Positions 36,901-44,400 of a stretch of 64,000 nt of DNA are shown here, piece after piece. Numbering within the stretch: position 1 is the first letter of the stretch; every line of letters starts with the position of its first letter. The DNA comes from JADCRZ01 sp041751095 (GTDB taxonomy: Bacteria > Bacteroidota > Bacteroidia > Chitinophagales > Chitinophagaceae). The stretch spans positions 38,477-102,476 of the forward strand of contig JBGSYC010000289.1 in the NCBI GenBank assembly GCA_041751095.1, in the 5' to 3' direction. A program made the position numbers and the translations under genes. Below the pieces are notes generated by a model. The model saw nothing but the letters and a program-made list of their open reading frames with translations. It was not told where the DNA came from and did not search any database.

Positions 36901-37035
36901 CTGGATAGTGGGCGGAGTGATATCCGGATATTGGCTTACAGGTAAATTGATTATAGCCAATGTTCCAATCAACACAATCACGATAGAAATGACAATCGCC
37001 GTTATAGGGCGCCTGATAAAAGTTTCTGCAATCAT
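33904..37035 (-). CDS. RND multidrug efflux pump inner-membrane subunit (HAE1/AcrB family)
   Basis: A 1043-residue proton-driven trimeric transporter. It begins MIAETFIRRPITAIVISIVI, the standard AcrB-type first helix. It has two large periplasmic loops (for example GVGDIFSRADDFSMRIWLQP and PAIPGLGQTGGFTFELQQRE) and transmembrane helix 4 with VLAIGIVVDDAIVVVEAVQ, whose two Asp residues carry protons. The second half repeats the fold (LIGLAAKNAILIVEFAKE, GVLPLALATGAGA). It is the third gene of the tolC-acrA-acrB type operon and starts 12 bp after the adaptor gene. It should export hydrophobic or amphiphilic toxic compounds; the specific substrates cannot be read from the sequence. Confidence 0.96.
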   Translation of the reverse strand: MIAETFIRRPITAIVISIVIVLIGTLAIINLPVSQYPDITPPTIQITGSFTGADAQTVEQTVTTPIETQVNGTPGMAYMSSNSTNDGRTTINVVLKVGTNPDIAALDIQNRVGIATPQLPDDVKRLGLTTRKRSPSILMLVALYSPDGSHNVTFVDNYANIFVRDALLRVNGVGDIFSRADDFSMRIWLQPSRLAQLGLTATDVIGSLQEQNLQIAAGSVGASPQLKSQAFEYTVFTNSRLNTEEQFGNMIVRTRPEDGSIVYLKDVARVQLGKFSYANNSFVDGKRASYLLVYQAPGSNSLQVARGIKAAMEQLKTSFPSDVDYVIPFEAVSVVEVSIHEVILTLLEALGLVILVVFLFLQNWRATLIPVLAIPVSIIGTFAFFIPLGFTINTLTMFGFVLAIGIVVDDAIVVVEAVQHYMDEEGLSAKEATSKAMKDISGPVIAIALILAAVFIPVGFIPGIVGKLYQQFAITIAISVLISAFVALSLTPALCSLFLQPMHLDKNSKGLNKFFYKFNEWFRKRTVSYTANVKKCIRYSPYVMVVLVCIFVGTVLMFKSKPTGFLPTEDEGRLFVTFELPEASSSTRSLEVLDTMMNIMKQTSGIAHFAALGGLNVVTFASKSNSGTIFTQLKPWDERKDKALQLSSLIATLQQKFSVIKGANVIVISPPAIPGLGQTGGFTFELQQRESTDDIRQFDRTVQGFLAEANKRPELSRAFSFFTARTPGYQVDVDREKCKKLGVSLSDLYNTMQTFLGSRYVNDFTLYGRNFRVVAQADTSFRSDIQDLSQYYVRNNEGNMIPLGILISYRVTESAPLISHYNLFRTAEINGGASPGYSSGEAIAALKEVAAKVLPAGYGYEFSGLSREELEAGNSSTMIFALSIVFVFLFLAALYESWSIPFSVLLAVPLGAFGAILTLTLIPGLNNNIYAQIGLITLIGLAAKNAILIVEFAKERVDRGVPVVEATLEAVNLRLRPILMTSMAFILGVLPLALATGAGAQARSTIGWTVLGGMLAATLLAIFIVPVLFVLITRLTNRKKAVV

Positions 37036-37047
37036 GTAAATAGGTGT

Positions 37048-38175
37048 TTATTTTTTTGCCGGAGGTACATTAGCCGAGACCTGCACCCTGGCTCCGTCCT
37101 TTAACTTTTGCACACCTTCGGTAACGATCTTAGTCTGGGCCTGCAATCCTTCCAGTACAATAATATTTTCACCGATCCTTGTGCCTAAATTTATTTTTAC
37201 CTGGGCCACAGAACTATCCTTTAACACGTACACGAAGTATTCGCCCATCTGCTCAACAACCGCCTTGAACGGGATCAGCACTTTCTTCTCACCATCGTTG
37301 TTTTCAACTGTTACGGTACAACTCATACCGGGCTTTAAAATACCTTTTGAATTTGGAAAAACTACCCGCGCTTTGATCGTTCCTGTTTGCGGATCAACAG
37401 CCCGGTCGATGAAAGCTATCTTACCGGGAAAAAGATATGCTGACTGGTCAGGCAGGATGATCTTAAACGTAGAATCTACTGTTTTGGATCCATTTCGCTG
37501 AAGTTGAACAAAGCGGTTTATTTCTTTTTCGCTGACGGCAAAATCAACAGCAACAGGATCATCGGAAGAAATGGTATTCAACACTGATTGCCCCGGAGCA
37601 ACAGCGGCTCCCTTTTTAACCTGTGATATGCCGATGGTGCCCGTAAGAGGAGCGGTTATCACGGAGTATCCTAAAGTGGATTGTACATTCTGCACATTCG
37701 CCTGCGCTGCAGCCACCTGCATTTTGTTTGCCTGCAGGTCAGCTACCGCGTGATCTAACGTTTGCCTGGCAATAGCGTCTTTCTTTGCCAGGTCGCTGTA
37801 GCGGTCTGCATCCTGCTGAGCCCTTGCCAGGTTGGCTTTTGCTACGTTCAGGTTAGCGACAGCCTGATTGTATGCCGCCTTATATTGTTGCTGATCAATC
37901 GTATACAATTTCATGCCTCTGGCGACATGCTGCCCATCGCGGAAATGAATACCTGTAATATATCCCGAAACCTGGGGCATGATTTCAACTTCATTCAAAG
38001 CGGTAATTGTGCCAGGATACTCGTCATAATATGTAGCCGCACCTTCAGTTACCTGGTAAATTGATACCGGTACTGGAGGAGGGGGCTTTGGGGCAACAGG
38101 CTTATCATTGGTACAAGCGGCGAAAACTACGATACACGACCCGGTAACTGCGGCCTGGAAAAAACGAGCGATCAT
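37048..38175 (-). CDS. RND efflux periplasmic adaptor (AcrA/MexA-like lipoprotein)
   Basis: A 375-residue membrane-fusion protein. Its lipobox is VFAAC (Cys21), so it is probably lipid-anchored to the inner membrane, followed by a Pro-rich linker (PKPPPPVPV). It has the biotinyl-lipoyl-like halves (EVEIMPQVSGYITGIHFRDG and STLGYSVITAPLTGTIG) flanking an alpha-helical hairpin (QQQYKAAYNQAVANLNVAKA to about residue 165). Beta-barrel and membrane-proximal domains complete it (VDSTFKIILPDQ, GTIKARVVFPN, KVLIPFKAVVEQ). It bridges the RND pump to the outer-membrane channel. It sits between the TolC-like gene (17-bp gap) and the pump (12-bp gap). Confidence 0.95.
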   Translation of the reverse strand: MIARFFQAAVTGSCIVVFAACTNDKPVAPKPPPPVPVSIYQVTEGAATYYDEYPGTITALNEVEIMPQVSGYITGIHFRDGQHVARGMKLYTIDQQQYKAAYNQAVANLNVAKANLARAQQDADRYSDLAKKDAIARQTLDHAVADLQANKMQVAAAQANVQNVQSTLGYSVITAPLTGTIGISQVKKGAAVAPGQSVLNTISSDDPVAVDFAVSEKEINRFVQLQRNGSKTVDSTFKIILPDQSAYLFPGKIAFIDRAVDPQTGTIKARVVFPNSKGILKPGMSCTVTVENNDGEKKVLIPFKAVVEQMGEYFVYVLKDSSVAQVKINLGTRIGENIIVLEGLQAQTKIVTEGVQKLKDGARVQVSANVPPAKK

Positions 38176-38192
38176 ATGAAAAATTTTGACAA

Positions 38193-39527
38193 TTAGAATT
38201 TGATTACCCCCAAAGCTCTCTCCATATCAAGCTTACTTGCGAGAACTTCATATAATGCATTGAGATAATTTAATTGAGCCGAACGAAGATCGGTTTCAGC
38301 AATGATAACATCAAGGTAAGTTTTTATACCGGCGGCATACTGCAGCCGGAGGGTGGCATATACGTCTTCTGCGAGGCCCAGATTCTCCTTTAAGGCAGAC
38401 CATTCTGCAAAATTTCCTTTGTAAGCAGCCAGAGCCTGCGAATACTCCGCATCTATCTGGCTGTTCAGCGCCGACAGATCCCATTTCAATCGCAGCAACT
38501 GCAGATTTGCGTTGCGGATATTATATACCCTTTTGTTACCTTGAAAAATGGGCACAGACAGTTGAAGTCCAACAAATGAACTCGGATACGCACTTGCATA
38601 CAGGTTAGATAACCTGTCGTTTTGAAATGTAGGGGTATATGCGCCTGATGCGCTGACGGAAGGAAGGAAACTTAATTTATGATATCTCAGGTTTTCATTC
38701 AACAGGGCCTGCTGTGATTGCAGCAACTGGTTTTCTATCCGGTTACCATAGGTGATATTCATCAACGTGTCAATGAAAACCTCTTTTTCCATTGCTAAAC
38801 TGTCATAAATAACCTTCAAGGCGTTCTTTGTATCGTAACCCATTAATTGCTTCAGGTAAGTGTTCTTCGCTTTTGTAACTTCCTCAGCTCTTTTCCTTTC
38901 GGCGATGGTATTATTAAGTGCTATCCGGGCCCTTTTGTAGTCTGTCTTGTCTACTATCCCACCTTCATACTGATTGAAAGCATCTTTAAGGCTTCGCTCA
39001 AGCCGCAGGATATTCTCGTCCAACACCAATACCTGCTTTTGTGTAAGCAGGAGGTCATAATAAGCCTTGCTGACTTCTACTACAAGATTAATCTTGTTAC
39101 TGGTAGTTGTTTGCTGTGCCCGTTTCCGGATATCCCGGACTGTCCTGTTTGCAAGTAAAAGGTTAGGATTAAATATAGACTGGTTTACTGACAATTGGAT
39201 ATTTGATGTATTCTTCTGGCCTATCCTTACCGGCCTTTTTACTCCGCTGGGGTCAGGAAAAAAAGATGTCGGCAATTCGATGAAGTGTTGAACGTCATAA
39301 GTAAGATTGACCTGCGGGTACCAGTCAGCTAAGCTACTTTTAATGGTGTTTTCCGTAATTTTCTCATCTATATCTGACTGGTGAATTAAAGGCTGATGTG
39401 CTAATGCATACCTGATACATTCCGTAAGAGATGCATGCTCCGGCAGCGAATCCGTTTTTACGTGGGAGAAAGCATCAATGGGGATGATCAGGTAAATTAT
39501 AACAATCACGAATAAAAAGATCTTCAT
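38193..39527 (-). CDS. TolC-family outer-membrane efflux protein
   Basis: A 444-residue outer-membrane channel with a signal peptide (FLFVIVIIYLIIPIDAFS). Two related outer-membrane-efflux repeats follow, with long coiled-coil helices: LTECIRYALAHQPLIHQSD near residue 35, QVLVLDENILRLERSLKDAF near 165, DLSALNSQIDAEYSQALAAY, and the C-terminal AGIKTYLDVIIAETDLRSAQ. It is the first gene of the three-gene efflux operon and would form the trimeric exit duct for the AcrAB-like pair. No transcriptional regulator gene lies next to the operon, and the 340-bp upstream region shows only minor dyads. Confidence 0.93.
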   Translation of the reverse strand: MKIFLFVIVIIYLIIPIDAFSHVKTDSLPEHASLTECIRYALAHQPLIHQSDIDEKITENTIKSSLADWYPQVNLTYDVQHFIELPTSFFPDPSGVKRPVRIGQKNTSNIQLSVNQSIFNPNLLLANRTVRDIRKRAQQTTTSNKINLVVEVSKAYYDLLLTQKQVLVLDENILRLERSLKDAFNQYEGGIVDKTDYKRARIALNNTIAERKRAEEVTKAKNTYLKQLMGYDTKNALKVIYDSLAMEKEVFIDTLMNITYGNRIENQLLQSQQALLNENLRYHKLSFLPSVSASGAYTPTFQNDRLSNLYASAYPSSFVGLQLSVPIFQGNKRVYNIRNANLQLLRLKWDLSALNSQIDAEYSQALAAYKGNFAEWSALKENLGLAEDVYATLRLQYAAGIKTYLDVIIAETDLRSAQLNYLNALYEVLASKLDMERALGVIKF

Positions 39528-39867
39528 ATAAAATTGGTCATATTTATGCTCCTAAACTTGGTAGTTAAATAGCAACTAAGGCAGGCAAGACGTTATACAG
39601 ATGCGCGGGAAGGCGGCCAGACCGCAAATTAGACTTTTAGTAATTACAATCACCCTGATCAAAAGGTTAAAATATAATTATACTTCACGTATATGTTTTT
39701 TATAATATCTTATCCAAATTGTTCAACTAAAATGAATGGTTGATTGAAATACAAGCTTTGCCCATCCCCACCCCTCCACGAGCAGAGGTTCAGGGATTGG
39801 CCTCCATGAAAGCTTTTTGCATAATTGTTTTCCTGCTCCGGACAATAAAATATCTTCTCAATTGTTA
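39528..39867. other. Intergenic region upstream of the efflux operon
   Basis: 340 bp containing no gene I can support. It should hold the promoter of the minus-strand efflux operon. A short imperfect dyad (TAGTT/AACTA, about 39560-39577) lies near the operon start. The half nearest the acetyltransferase gene is AT-rich with a patch of C-rich sequence. No clear promoter or terminator is visible. Confidence 0.4.
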
Positions 39868-40374
39868 TTACTGCTTTTGATTGAATAACATTAGCTGGAA
39901 AAATTTTAAATCAAGCCAACGGTCAAATTTAAACCCTACCTGCCTGAAATGTGCCACCTCTTTGAAACCGAAAAGCTGATGCAGGCGTATACTTGCCTCA
40001 TTGCCCGCGTCTATACCTGCAACTATGGTATGCTTATCTAACTCAACAGCGGCATCGATCAAAGGCGGCAATAATAATTTGCCGATGCCTTTACCCCTGC
40101 AATCCGCCCGTACATATACGGAATTTTCAACTGAGTATTGATAGGCAGCCCAGGCACGAAACGGGCCAATTGAGCTAAAACCAAGAACCTGGTTGTTTTC
40201 TATGGCAACAAACACCGGATATCCTTCGCTTTCTTTGGCATCAAACCATTTCTCTCGCATAGCTATGGTGTGAGGTTCATAATCATAAACCGCCGTAGTG
40301 TTTATAATGATCTCATTATTAATTTGTAAAATGCCCGGTAAGTCATCCTTAACCGCATGCCGCACCGTGATCAT
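39868..40374 (-). CDS. GNAT N-acetyltransferase, phosphinothricin/methionine-sulfoximine type
   Basis: A 168-residue acetyl-CoA-dependent acyltransferase. The sequence shows ITVRHAVKDDLPGILQINNE, then NTTAVYDYEPHT and REKWFDAKESEGYPVFVA. The acetyl-CoA loop follows in SVYVRADCRGKGIGKLLLPP (R-x-x-G-x-G/A near residue 93-98). The terminal ASIRLHQLFGFKEVAHFRQVGFKFDRWLD is characteristic of the PAT/MnaT group, which acetylates amino-acid-like inhibitors such as methionine sulfoximine or phosphinothricin. The exact substrate in this organism is inferred only from family. It is the last core-like gene before the accessory island that ends at clpB. Confidence 0.9.
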   Translation of the reverse strand: MITVRHAVKDDLPGILQINNEIIINTTAVYDYEPHTIAMREKWFDAKESEGYPVFVAIENNQVLGFSSIGPFRAWAAYQYSVENSVYVRADCRGKGIGKLLLPPLIDAAVELDKHTIVAGIDAGNEASIRLHQLFGFKEVAHFRQVGFKFDRWLDLKFFQLMLFNQKQ

Positions 40375-40787
40375 ATAAAATGCTTAAGGGTTTACATTTC
40401 GGCAAAGTTATGAACAAAGAGACGAAGTGATGGTCGGGGATTACCGTTGGGTAGAACTCGAGATTGGTTGATTGAACGTGGTAAAGGATTATACAATCTT
40501 TTCATTGACAAAATCAGGACGAGATACTCTCTCCTGCTGTAGAATGCAATATGGTTCGGGTGAGTTAGCTTAAGCCAGGGTTGGTGCAAAACATTACATT
40601 ATGCAGTTTATCCTAAATTAGCGGTTAAATTAGTGAACCCTGACCTTTCCTAAACGGCTTCAGCAAAATAGCATCAGTGATAAAATCATCGAATGGAGCA
40701 TTGCAAAGACGTTGATGGCTCCCTGGCAGCCATGTTCAGTTTCCCGTTTGTAATAAAAACAATTTGTAAATTTGGTTAAAACAAAAC
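40375..40787. other. Left boundary of the accessory island, non-coding
   Basis: 413 bp with no supportable gene. Near its right end GTTGATGGCTCC (40711-40722), followed by TGGCAGCCA, weakly resembles the GTTGGCTGCC box that flanks the vapC 3' end, so it could be the left cassette boundary of the vapBC unit. The vapBC promoter lies at 40747-40774. The rest shows no recognisable structure. Confidence 0.4.
40747..40774 (+). promoter_or_regulatory. Bacteroidota-type promoter of vapBC
   Basis: TTTG at 40747-40750 and TAAATTTG at 40767-40774 (exact TAnnTTTG match) are separated by 16 bp, and the -7 box ends 13 bp before the antitoxin ATG. This is the clearest promoter-like pair in the window. It shows that the vapBC unit carries its own promoter. 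Confidence 0.55.
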
Positions 40788-41027
40788 ATGAACTATACGG
40801 AAAGAAATATCGTGAAAAGCTATTCGGAACTGCTGAATGGACTAAGTCCTGTAAGCAAAAAGGAACTTATTGCCAACCTCTCAAAATCGTTAAGTACACA
40901 GAGCGAAACAAAGGAAAATGATTTCTACAAAGCTTTTGGTGCCTTTGGTTCGAACAAATCAGCTGAGGAAATCATAGTGGACATCAGGTCAGGCAGAAAA
41001 TTCAGGAACAAAGAAATTAAGTTCTGA
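40788..41027 (+). CDS. Antitoxin partner of VapC (VapB-like)
   Basis: A 79-residue small protein encoded immediately before a PIN-domain toxin; the stop TGA shares one base with the toxin ATG (TGATG). The N-terminal half (IVKSYSELLNGLSPVSKKELIANLSKSL) is helical with the LSxxEKxELIxxLSxSL-like pattern seen in Bacteroidota VapB/DUF2281-type antitoxins. The C-terminal half (FYKAFGAFGSNKSAEEIIVDIRSGRKFRNKEI) resembles the toxin-wrapping tail of such antitoxins. It should neutralise VapC and autoregulate the operon. No ribbon-helix-helix signature is clear, so the DNA-binding mode is uncertain. Confidence 0.82.
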   Translation: MNYTERNIVKSYSELLNGLSPVSKKELIANLSKSLSTQSETKENDFYKAFGAFGSNKSAEEIIVDIRSGRKFRNKEIKF

Positions 41028-41431
41028 TGCCGTATCTGCTTGATACAACCATTTGTGTATTTTTTCTTCGTGGCAAACTCAACCTGGATGAAATAATAAA
41101 AGAGAAAGGACGGGAGAATTGTTACATTTCAGAAATTACCGTGTTTGAACTTCGCTACGGAGCCGAAAATAGCGACGACCCGGTGAAATCACATCAATCA
41201 GTTGACAGATTTGTAAACGGACTAATCATCATTCCTATTTTTGGTTGCGAGAGACGTTATGCAAAAGAGAAAGTCAGGCTAAGAAGATCAGGTAGACCTA
41301 TGCACGACGAGTTCGACCTATTAATTGGGGTAACCGCAGTTGAAAATCAATTGACCCTGGTTACAGACAACGTGAGTGACTTTGAACGAATAGAGGGAAT
41401 GGAAATTGAGAATTGGTTTCAACGTAAATAG
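41027..41431 (+). CDS. vapC: VapC-type PIN-domain toxin ribonuclease
   Basis: A 134-residue PIN-domain nuclease. The acidic metal-binding residues are in place: Asp6 (YLLDTTICVFFLRG), Glu41 (ISEITVFELRYGAE), Asp97 (HDEFDLLIGVTAV) and Asp114 (LVTDNVSDF). The protein ends 20 residues later, as usual. VapC toxins cleave tRNA or rRNA when the antitoxin is degraded. The gene overlaps the antitoxin by one base. Immediately after its stop comes one end (GCAGCCAAC) of a palindromic element shared with the other units of this island, so the pair looks like a mobile cassette. Confidence 0.92.
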   Translation: MPYLLDTTICVFFLRGKLNLDEIIKEKGRENCYISEITVFELRYGAENSDDPVKSHQSVDRFVNGLIIIPIFGCERRYAKEKVRLRRSGRPMHDEFDLLIGVTAVENQLTLVTDNVSDFERIEGMEIENWFQRK

Positions 41432-41435
41432 CATG

Positions 41436-41631
41436 GCAGCCAACGGTAAAGCATTTAAGAAGTTGGGGCAATTGTATTCGTCAGCCCTTTTACAAATATG
41501 ACAATTTATACATAGTCGAAAATATGATTCAATGTCTATCATTGTTATATCAGCTCGAACAGATGTCCAATACTATTCTGCAGCTGATATGAATTACGTC
41601 CGCCCTTATTAAATGCAGATGTTAGCCGCAT
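41436..41631. repeat. attC-like palindromic element 1 (after vapC)
   Basis: Left end GCAGCCAACGGTAAAGCATT... (41436-41469), five bases after the vapC stop. Right end ...AAATGCAGATGTTAGCCGC (41601-41631), seven bases before the lipoprotein stop on the other strand. The ends are imperfect inverted repeats (outer boxes AAC and GTT). Inside is a perfect 9-bp stem, ATATCAGCT (41547-41555) / AGCTGATAT (41582-41590). The first 34 bp match the left end of element 2 at 30 of 34 positions, and similarity continues through TATTCGTCA. Total about 196 bp, non-coding. Confidence 0.7.
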
Positions 41632-41638
41632 GATCGAA

Positions 41639-42715
41639 TTACCACCAGCGAATGGGTTCAGCGGATGTATCATCGGATATAACTGGGGGATCTAATGGAA
41701 GGGTGATAGAATTTTCTTCCTCAAACCTGATCTCTCTTTTTACTTGCGATCTTAACTTTTGATATGCTTTGCAATTGTTAGTCCAGATGGCCCAAACTAA
41801 CGCTGACCTGCAGGAATTCGTATCAGCGGCGCATGGGATAAATGGTCTTCTGTTTAAAATCGAATCAAGAATTCTGGCACTTCGATCGTTTTTGTATGTT
41901 GTCAATGACCTTATAAAATAGACAGCGTTATCGATTGTTTGATCTCTACATATCTTCCTATAGTACTGTCGAGGGTAATATTTTTCATAAACGTCCAAAT
42001 AGGCTGCATCCGAATAATCTTCCATGAGTCTAAAGGACAGTTGGCCCATCTGCCAGGAGTTTGATTTTAAGATCTGTTGTATTATCGTTATGTCTTCTGT
42101 CTTCTTGTATTTTGCTAAAGCAAACAAGGCGTACTCTATATCTTCAAATTGAACCGGAAAAAGGTCATCCTCAGAATAGGGTTCACGTAGCGCCATTTGT
42201 TTTATATAAGGATAGTATTCTGGTATAGGTTCGACGTTTAAGAGCGACCTGTACGCAGAATGTAGGTAGTTATGCTTAGTAATAAGAGCTTTTATAGTTT
42301 GGTTTTTAGAAGAGCTGTCTTTCCACTTACCATTTTGAACGAGGTCGTCAGACACTCTGAAATATCTAATGCCCCATTCGCCTGCGTCAGTCCCGACAAT
42401 TGCGGTGTCATCCAAATGAGCCATTATAACAGTGAAGTGATCAAATGTTTTTCTGTTTAACATTTCTCTAAATGAGACGGCTCTAAGAACTGGATGCTCC
42501 GATTTACTTAATTTTTTCAAATCATCGTCTGTAGCACGCTTTGTCAAATATCTAGTTGAACTATCATATCCAACAATACCAGTGGAAACAATCTTCTTCA
42601 TATATGGCTGAAGTGATAGGTCAAAGTCCTTGATCGCGTATGGCTTTTTGGGTGTCTCTTTACATGACAGAAAGAATACCACAAAACACAAAACTGTTGA
42701 ATAAATTGTTTTCAT
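41639..42715 (-). CDS. Orphan lipoprotein of unknown function
   Basis: About 358 residues. The Met at 42715 gives a standard lipoprotein signal (MKTIYSTVLCFVVFFLSC, Cys18); the frame is open 12 codons further, but those codons run into a repeat element. The mature protein is helical, with HEAT-like character: VLRAVSFREMLNRKTFDHF, DLFPVQFEDIEYALFALAKYKKTED, MGQLSFRLMEDYSDAAYLD and DRSARILDSILNRRPF. Cys residues occur in the C-terminal part. I do not recognise a family. It is oriented opposite to vapBC. Elements of one repeat family flank it closely (GTTAGCCGC beside its stop, GCAGCCAAC upstream of its start), which marks it as a separate cassette-like unit. Confidence 0.72.
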   Translation of the reverse strand: MKTIYSTVLCFVVFFLSCKETPKKPYAIKDFDLSLQPYMKKIVSTGIVGYDSSTRYLTKRATDDDLKKLSKSEHPVLRAVSFREMLNRKTFDHFTVIMAHLDDTAIVGTDAGEWGIRYFRVSDDLVQNGKWKDSSSKNQTIKALITKHNYLHSAYRSLLNVEPIPEYYPYIKQMALREPYSEDDLFPVQFEDIEYALFALAKYKKTEDITIIQQILKSNSWQMGQLSFRLMEDYSDAAYLDVYEKYYPRQYYRKICRDQTIDNAVYFIRSLTTYKNDRSARILDSILNRRPFIPCAADTNSCRSALVWAIWTNNCKAYQKLRSQVKREIRFEEENSITLPLDPPVISDDTSAEPIRWW

Positions 42716-42743
42716 TGTCAAGGGTGCTTTTTCTGCAAAGGGT

Positions 42744-42945
42744 GCAGCCAACGTTAAAGCATTTATGCTGTTGGGGCATGGTTATTCGTCAAGCCTGGCA
42801 ACAGGTGCTCAATAAAGATTTACAGTACAACGCATATTCAAAAGCCGAATGAAAAACGTGCGCTGGAACCGAAGTTGATAGAATTTCAGGTGCTGAAGGA
42901 CGCGTTAATGCCGCGCCCCAATGGCATAGATGCAATGTTGTGCGT
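42744..42945. repeat. attC-like palindromic element 2 (between lipoprotein and CHAT genes)
   Basis: Left half GCAGCCAACGTTAAAGCATT...GTTGGGGC (42744-42777); right half GCCCCAATGGCATAGATGCA...GTTGTGCG (42915-42944). The halves are imperfect inverted repeats: CAAC/GTTG boxes around a GCATnnATGC-like core. In the left half AGCAT pairs with ATGCT and CCAAC with GTTGG, leaving a 5-nt bulge. The right end lies 14 bp from the CHAT stop. About 200 bp. CAGGTGCT is repeated directly in the loop. Confidence 0.7.
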
Positions 42946-42958
42946 TCGTACTTCTTGT

Positions 42959-43975
42959 TTAACCCAACAGCACAGGCAAATCACTACCTGTAACGCCTTC
43001 AAGTTTAATCGCAACAGTCCCCATTTTGTAAGCGAACTTAATATCTTTTCCTGCTCCCAAAGCAGCATAAAAACCAACCGAAAATGCAATTGCCGCTTTA
43101 TCATTCACTGAACTTTTCATTCCGATGACATATGGAATATGTTTAGCAATTTCGTTTGCTTGTGATTGAGAATAGCAAGAATTTAAAACAACACATTTTG
43201 TTGTGTCAGAGAAGAGTTCAAATAAACTTCCGATTGCGTCATTGTCTATAAGTTTCGAATTTCCTAAAGGGTCTTCGACTGCTATACCTTTTGTGTCGCC
43301 GTGTCCAGAAAAATGGACAATAGTGGGATGTTCATCTAACATGGCCTGTTGCAAAGACTTCGAAGTAACTGCCCATTTTGATTTCAATTCAAATCTTTCA
43401 CGCAATGTTGCCATTTTTAAACCAGCTTCTATGTCTCGTAATTCCTCATCAATTCTTAATCGAACTTCGTCAATAGGGCTTGCGCCTAAAAAGAGAATTC
43501 TTATTATTTCACCAATGCTTTGCTTTTCATTCAATTTGTCTTGTAGCATATTAATTTCTTCTAATGCCTCGTCGTATTTATTTGTTGTGTTTTCGGCGTC
43601 CTTCAACAGTTGGTTATATTCGGGAACTAAGTCATTCCATCTTTTTAGTAGGTCGGAATACATTTCTTTATACTTCTGTTCCGAAACTTCAATTTGTTCT
43701 TGATTTATTATATGAAAGTCCTTGATATAGTTAATCCAGCCTTGTATAGTTTGCCTAAAAGTAGTCTTACATTTTGCAAGTTTGGCAGGGTCGTCATAGT
43801 GTAGTGTATCTAAAGTAATAACAGCGCTAGATTGAGAAGTACCTCGTCCGAATATAGCCTCAATGTCTCCCTGAAGTCTATTTTTTAATGCTTTTAGGTC
43901 TGTTTGTGGATTGTCAACTTCTGTAAGTCTTGCTTCTAAAAGTTGTATCGCTCTATTGTGAGGTATTCTTATCAT
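42959..43975 (-). CDS. CHAT-domain cysteine protease with N-terminal coiled coil
   Basis: A 338-residue cytoplasmic protein. Residues about 85-155 are strongly helical and charged (coiled-coil-like: KYKEMYSDLLKRWNDLVPEY, then YDEALEEINMLQDKLNEKQ). The rest is a caspase-like CHAT domain: IRILFLGASPIDEVRLRIDE, the catalytic His225 in IVHFSGHGDTKG and Cys267 in CVVLNSCYSQSQANE, then VIGMKSSVNDKAAIAFSVGFYAALGAG. CHAT proteases act in bacterial immunity and cell death, for example with gasdermins or type III-E CRISPR effectors. Here no partner, TPR array or CRISPR gene is adjacent, so the substrate is unknown. It is flanked by matching GTTGTGCGT / ACGCACAAC boxes. Codon use looks more AT-rich than the core genes. 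Confidence 0.9.
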   Translation of the reverse strand: MIRIPHNRAIQLLEARLTEVDNPQTDLKALKNRLQGDIEAIFGRGTSQSSAVITLDTLHYDDPAKLAKCKTTFRQTIQGWINYIKDFHIINQEQIEVSEQKYKEMYSDLLKRWNDLVPEYNQLLKDAENTTNKYDEALEEINMLQDKLNEKQSIGEIIRILFLGASPIDEVRLRIDEELRDIEAGLKMATLRERFELKSKWAVTSKSLQQAMLDEHPTIVHFSGHGDTKGIAVEDPLGNSKLIDNDAIGSLFELFSDTTKCVVLNSCYSQSQANEIAKHIPYVIGMKSSVNDKAAIAFSVGFYAALGAGKDIKFAYKMGTVAIKLEGVTGSDLPVLLG

Positions 43976-44005
43976 GTCAAATCATCGAGCTGTCGAAATA
44001 GTATG

Positions 44006-44204
44006 ACGCACAACGAAAGTATTTGTGAAGGCAGGGAATTCATTGTTTGTCCGGCCCGGTACAAATGCTTTTGAAGAAATATTGTTGAAGTTACGAGCTA
44101 CCGCTGAGAATTGAACGTCGAGCCAGTACCGCTGCTGATGCTTGCACATAGCTGAGGTTACATTGTCAAGCCCCGCGTTTGCAAATACCGCTGTTTAGCT
44201 GCGG
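44006..44204. repeat. attC-like palindromic element 3 (upstream of CHAT)
   Basis: Left end ACGCACAACGAAAGTATTTG (from 44006), 30 bp upstream of the CHAT start. Right end GCCCCGCGTTTGCAAATACC...GTTTAGCTGC (44170-44204), overlapping the stop of the 58-residue ORF. The layout matches elements 1 and 2 (AAC box, loop, GTT box), about 199 bp. The left box ACGCACAAC is the exact reverse complement of GTTGTGCGT at the other end of the CHAT gene (42937-42945). Confidence 0.6.
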
Positions 44205-44371
44205 TGCTTATTTTCAGGGAGTTTTGCATTTTTAAGTAACTCCTCCGCTCTTGCAAGTTTTTCAGGAAACAAGATTTTGTCCCGATAATTTTCAAGCGAT
44301 GGATCAATTATCACAATGGGCACTTTGCTTTCATTAAGCTCCTGAATGAATTGTGGTAGTTCTGTCTTCAT
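44195..44371 (-). CDS. Small protein of 58 residues, function unknown
   Basis: ATG at 44371 opens a 58-codon frame: MKTELPQFIQELNESKVPIV, then IIDPSLENYRDKILFPEKLA and RAEELLKNAKLPENKHRS. The composition is protein-like, with a predicted strand (KVPIVIID) and a helix (EKLARAEELLKN). It follows the end of another reading frame (stop at 44401) by 29 bp on the same strand, so the two look like a two-gene unit, possibly of the toxin/antitoxin type, though nothing identifies them. Its 3' end overlaps the GTT-box end of repeat element 3, as vapC, the lipoprotein and CHAT abut their own boxes. Confidence 0.5.
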   Translation of the reverse strand: MKTELPQFIQELNESKVPIVIIDPSLENYRDKILFPEKLARAEELLKNAKLPENKHRS

Positions 44372-44400
44372 AACTGCAATTTACTTAATACTTCGTTGTG

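Noticed and set aside
40392..40589. 65-codon minus-strand frame at the left edge of the island
   Set aside because: No similarity to a known protein and no start context; treated as non-coding boundary sequence.
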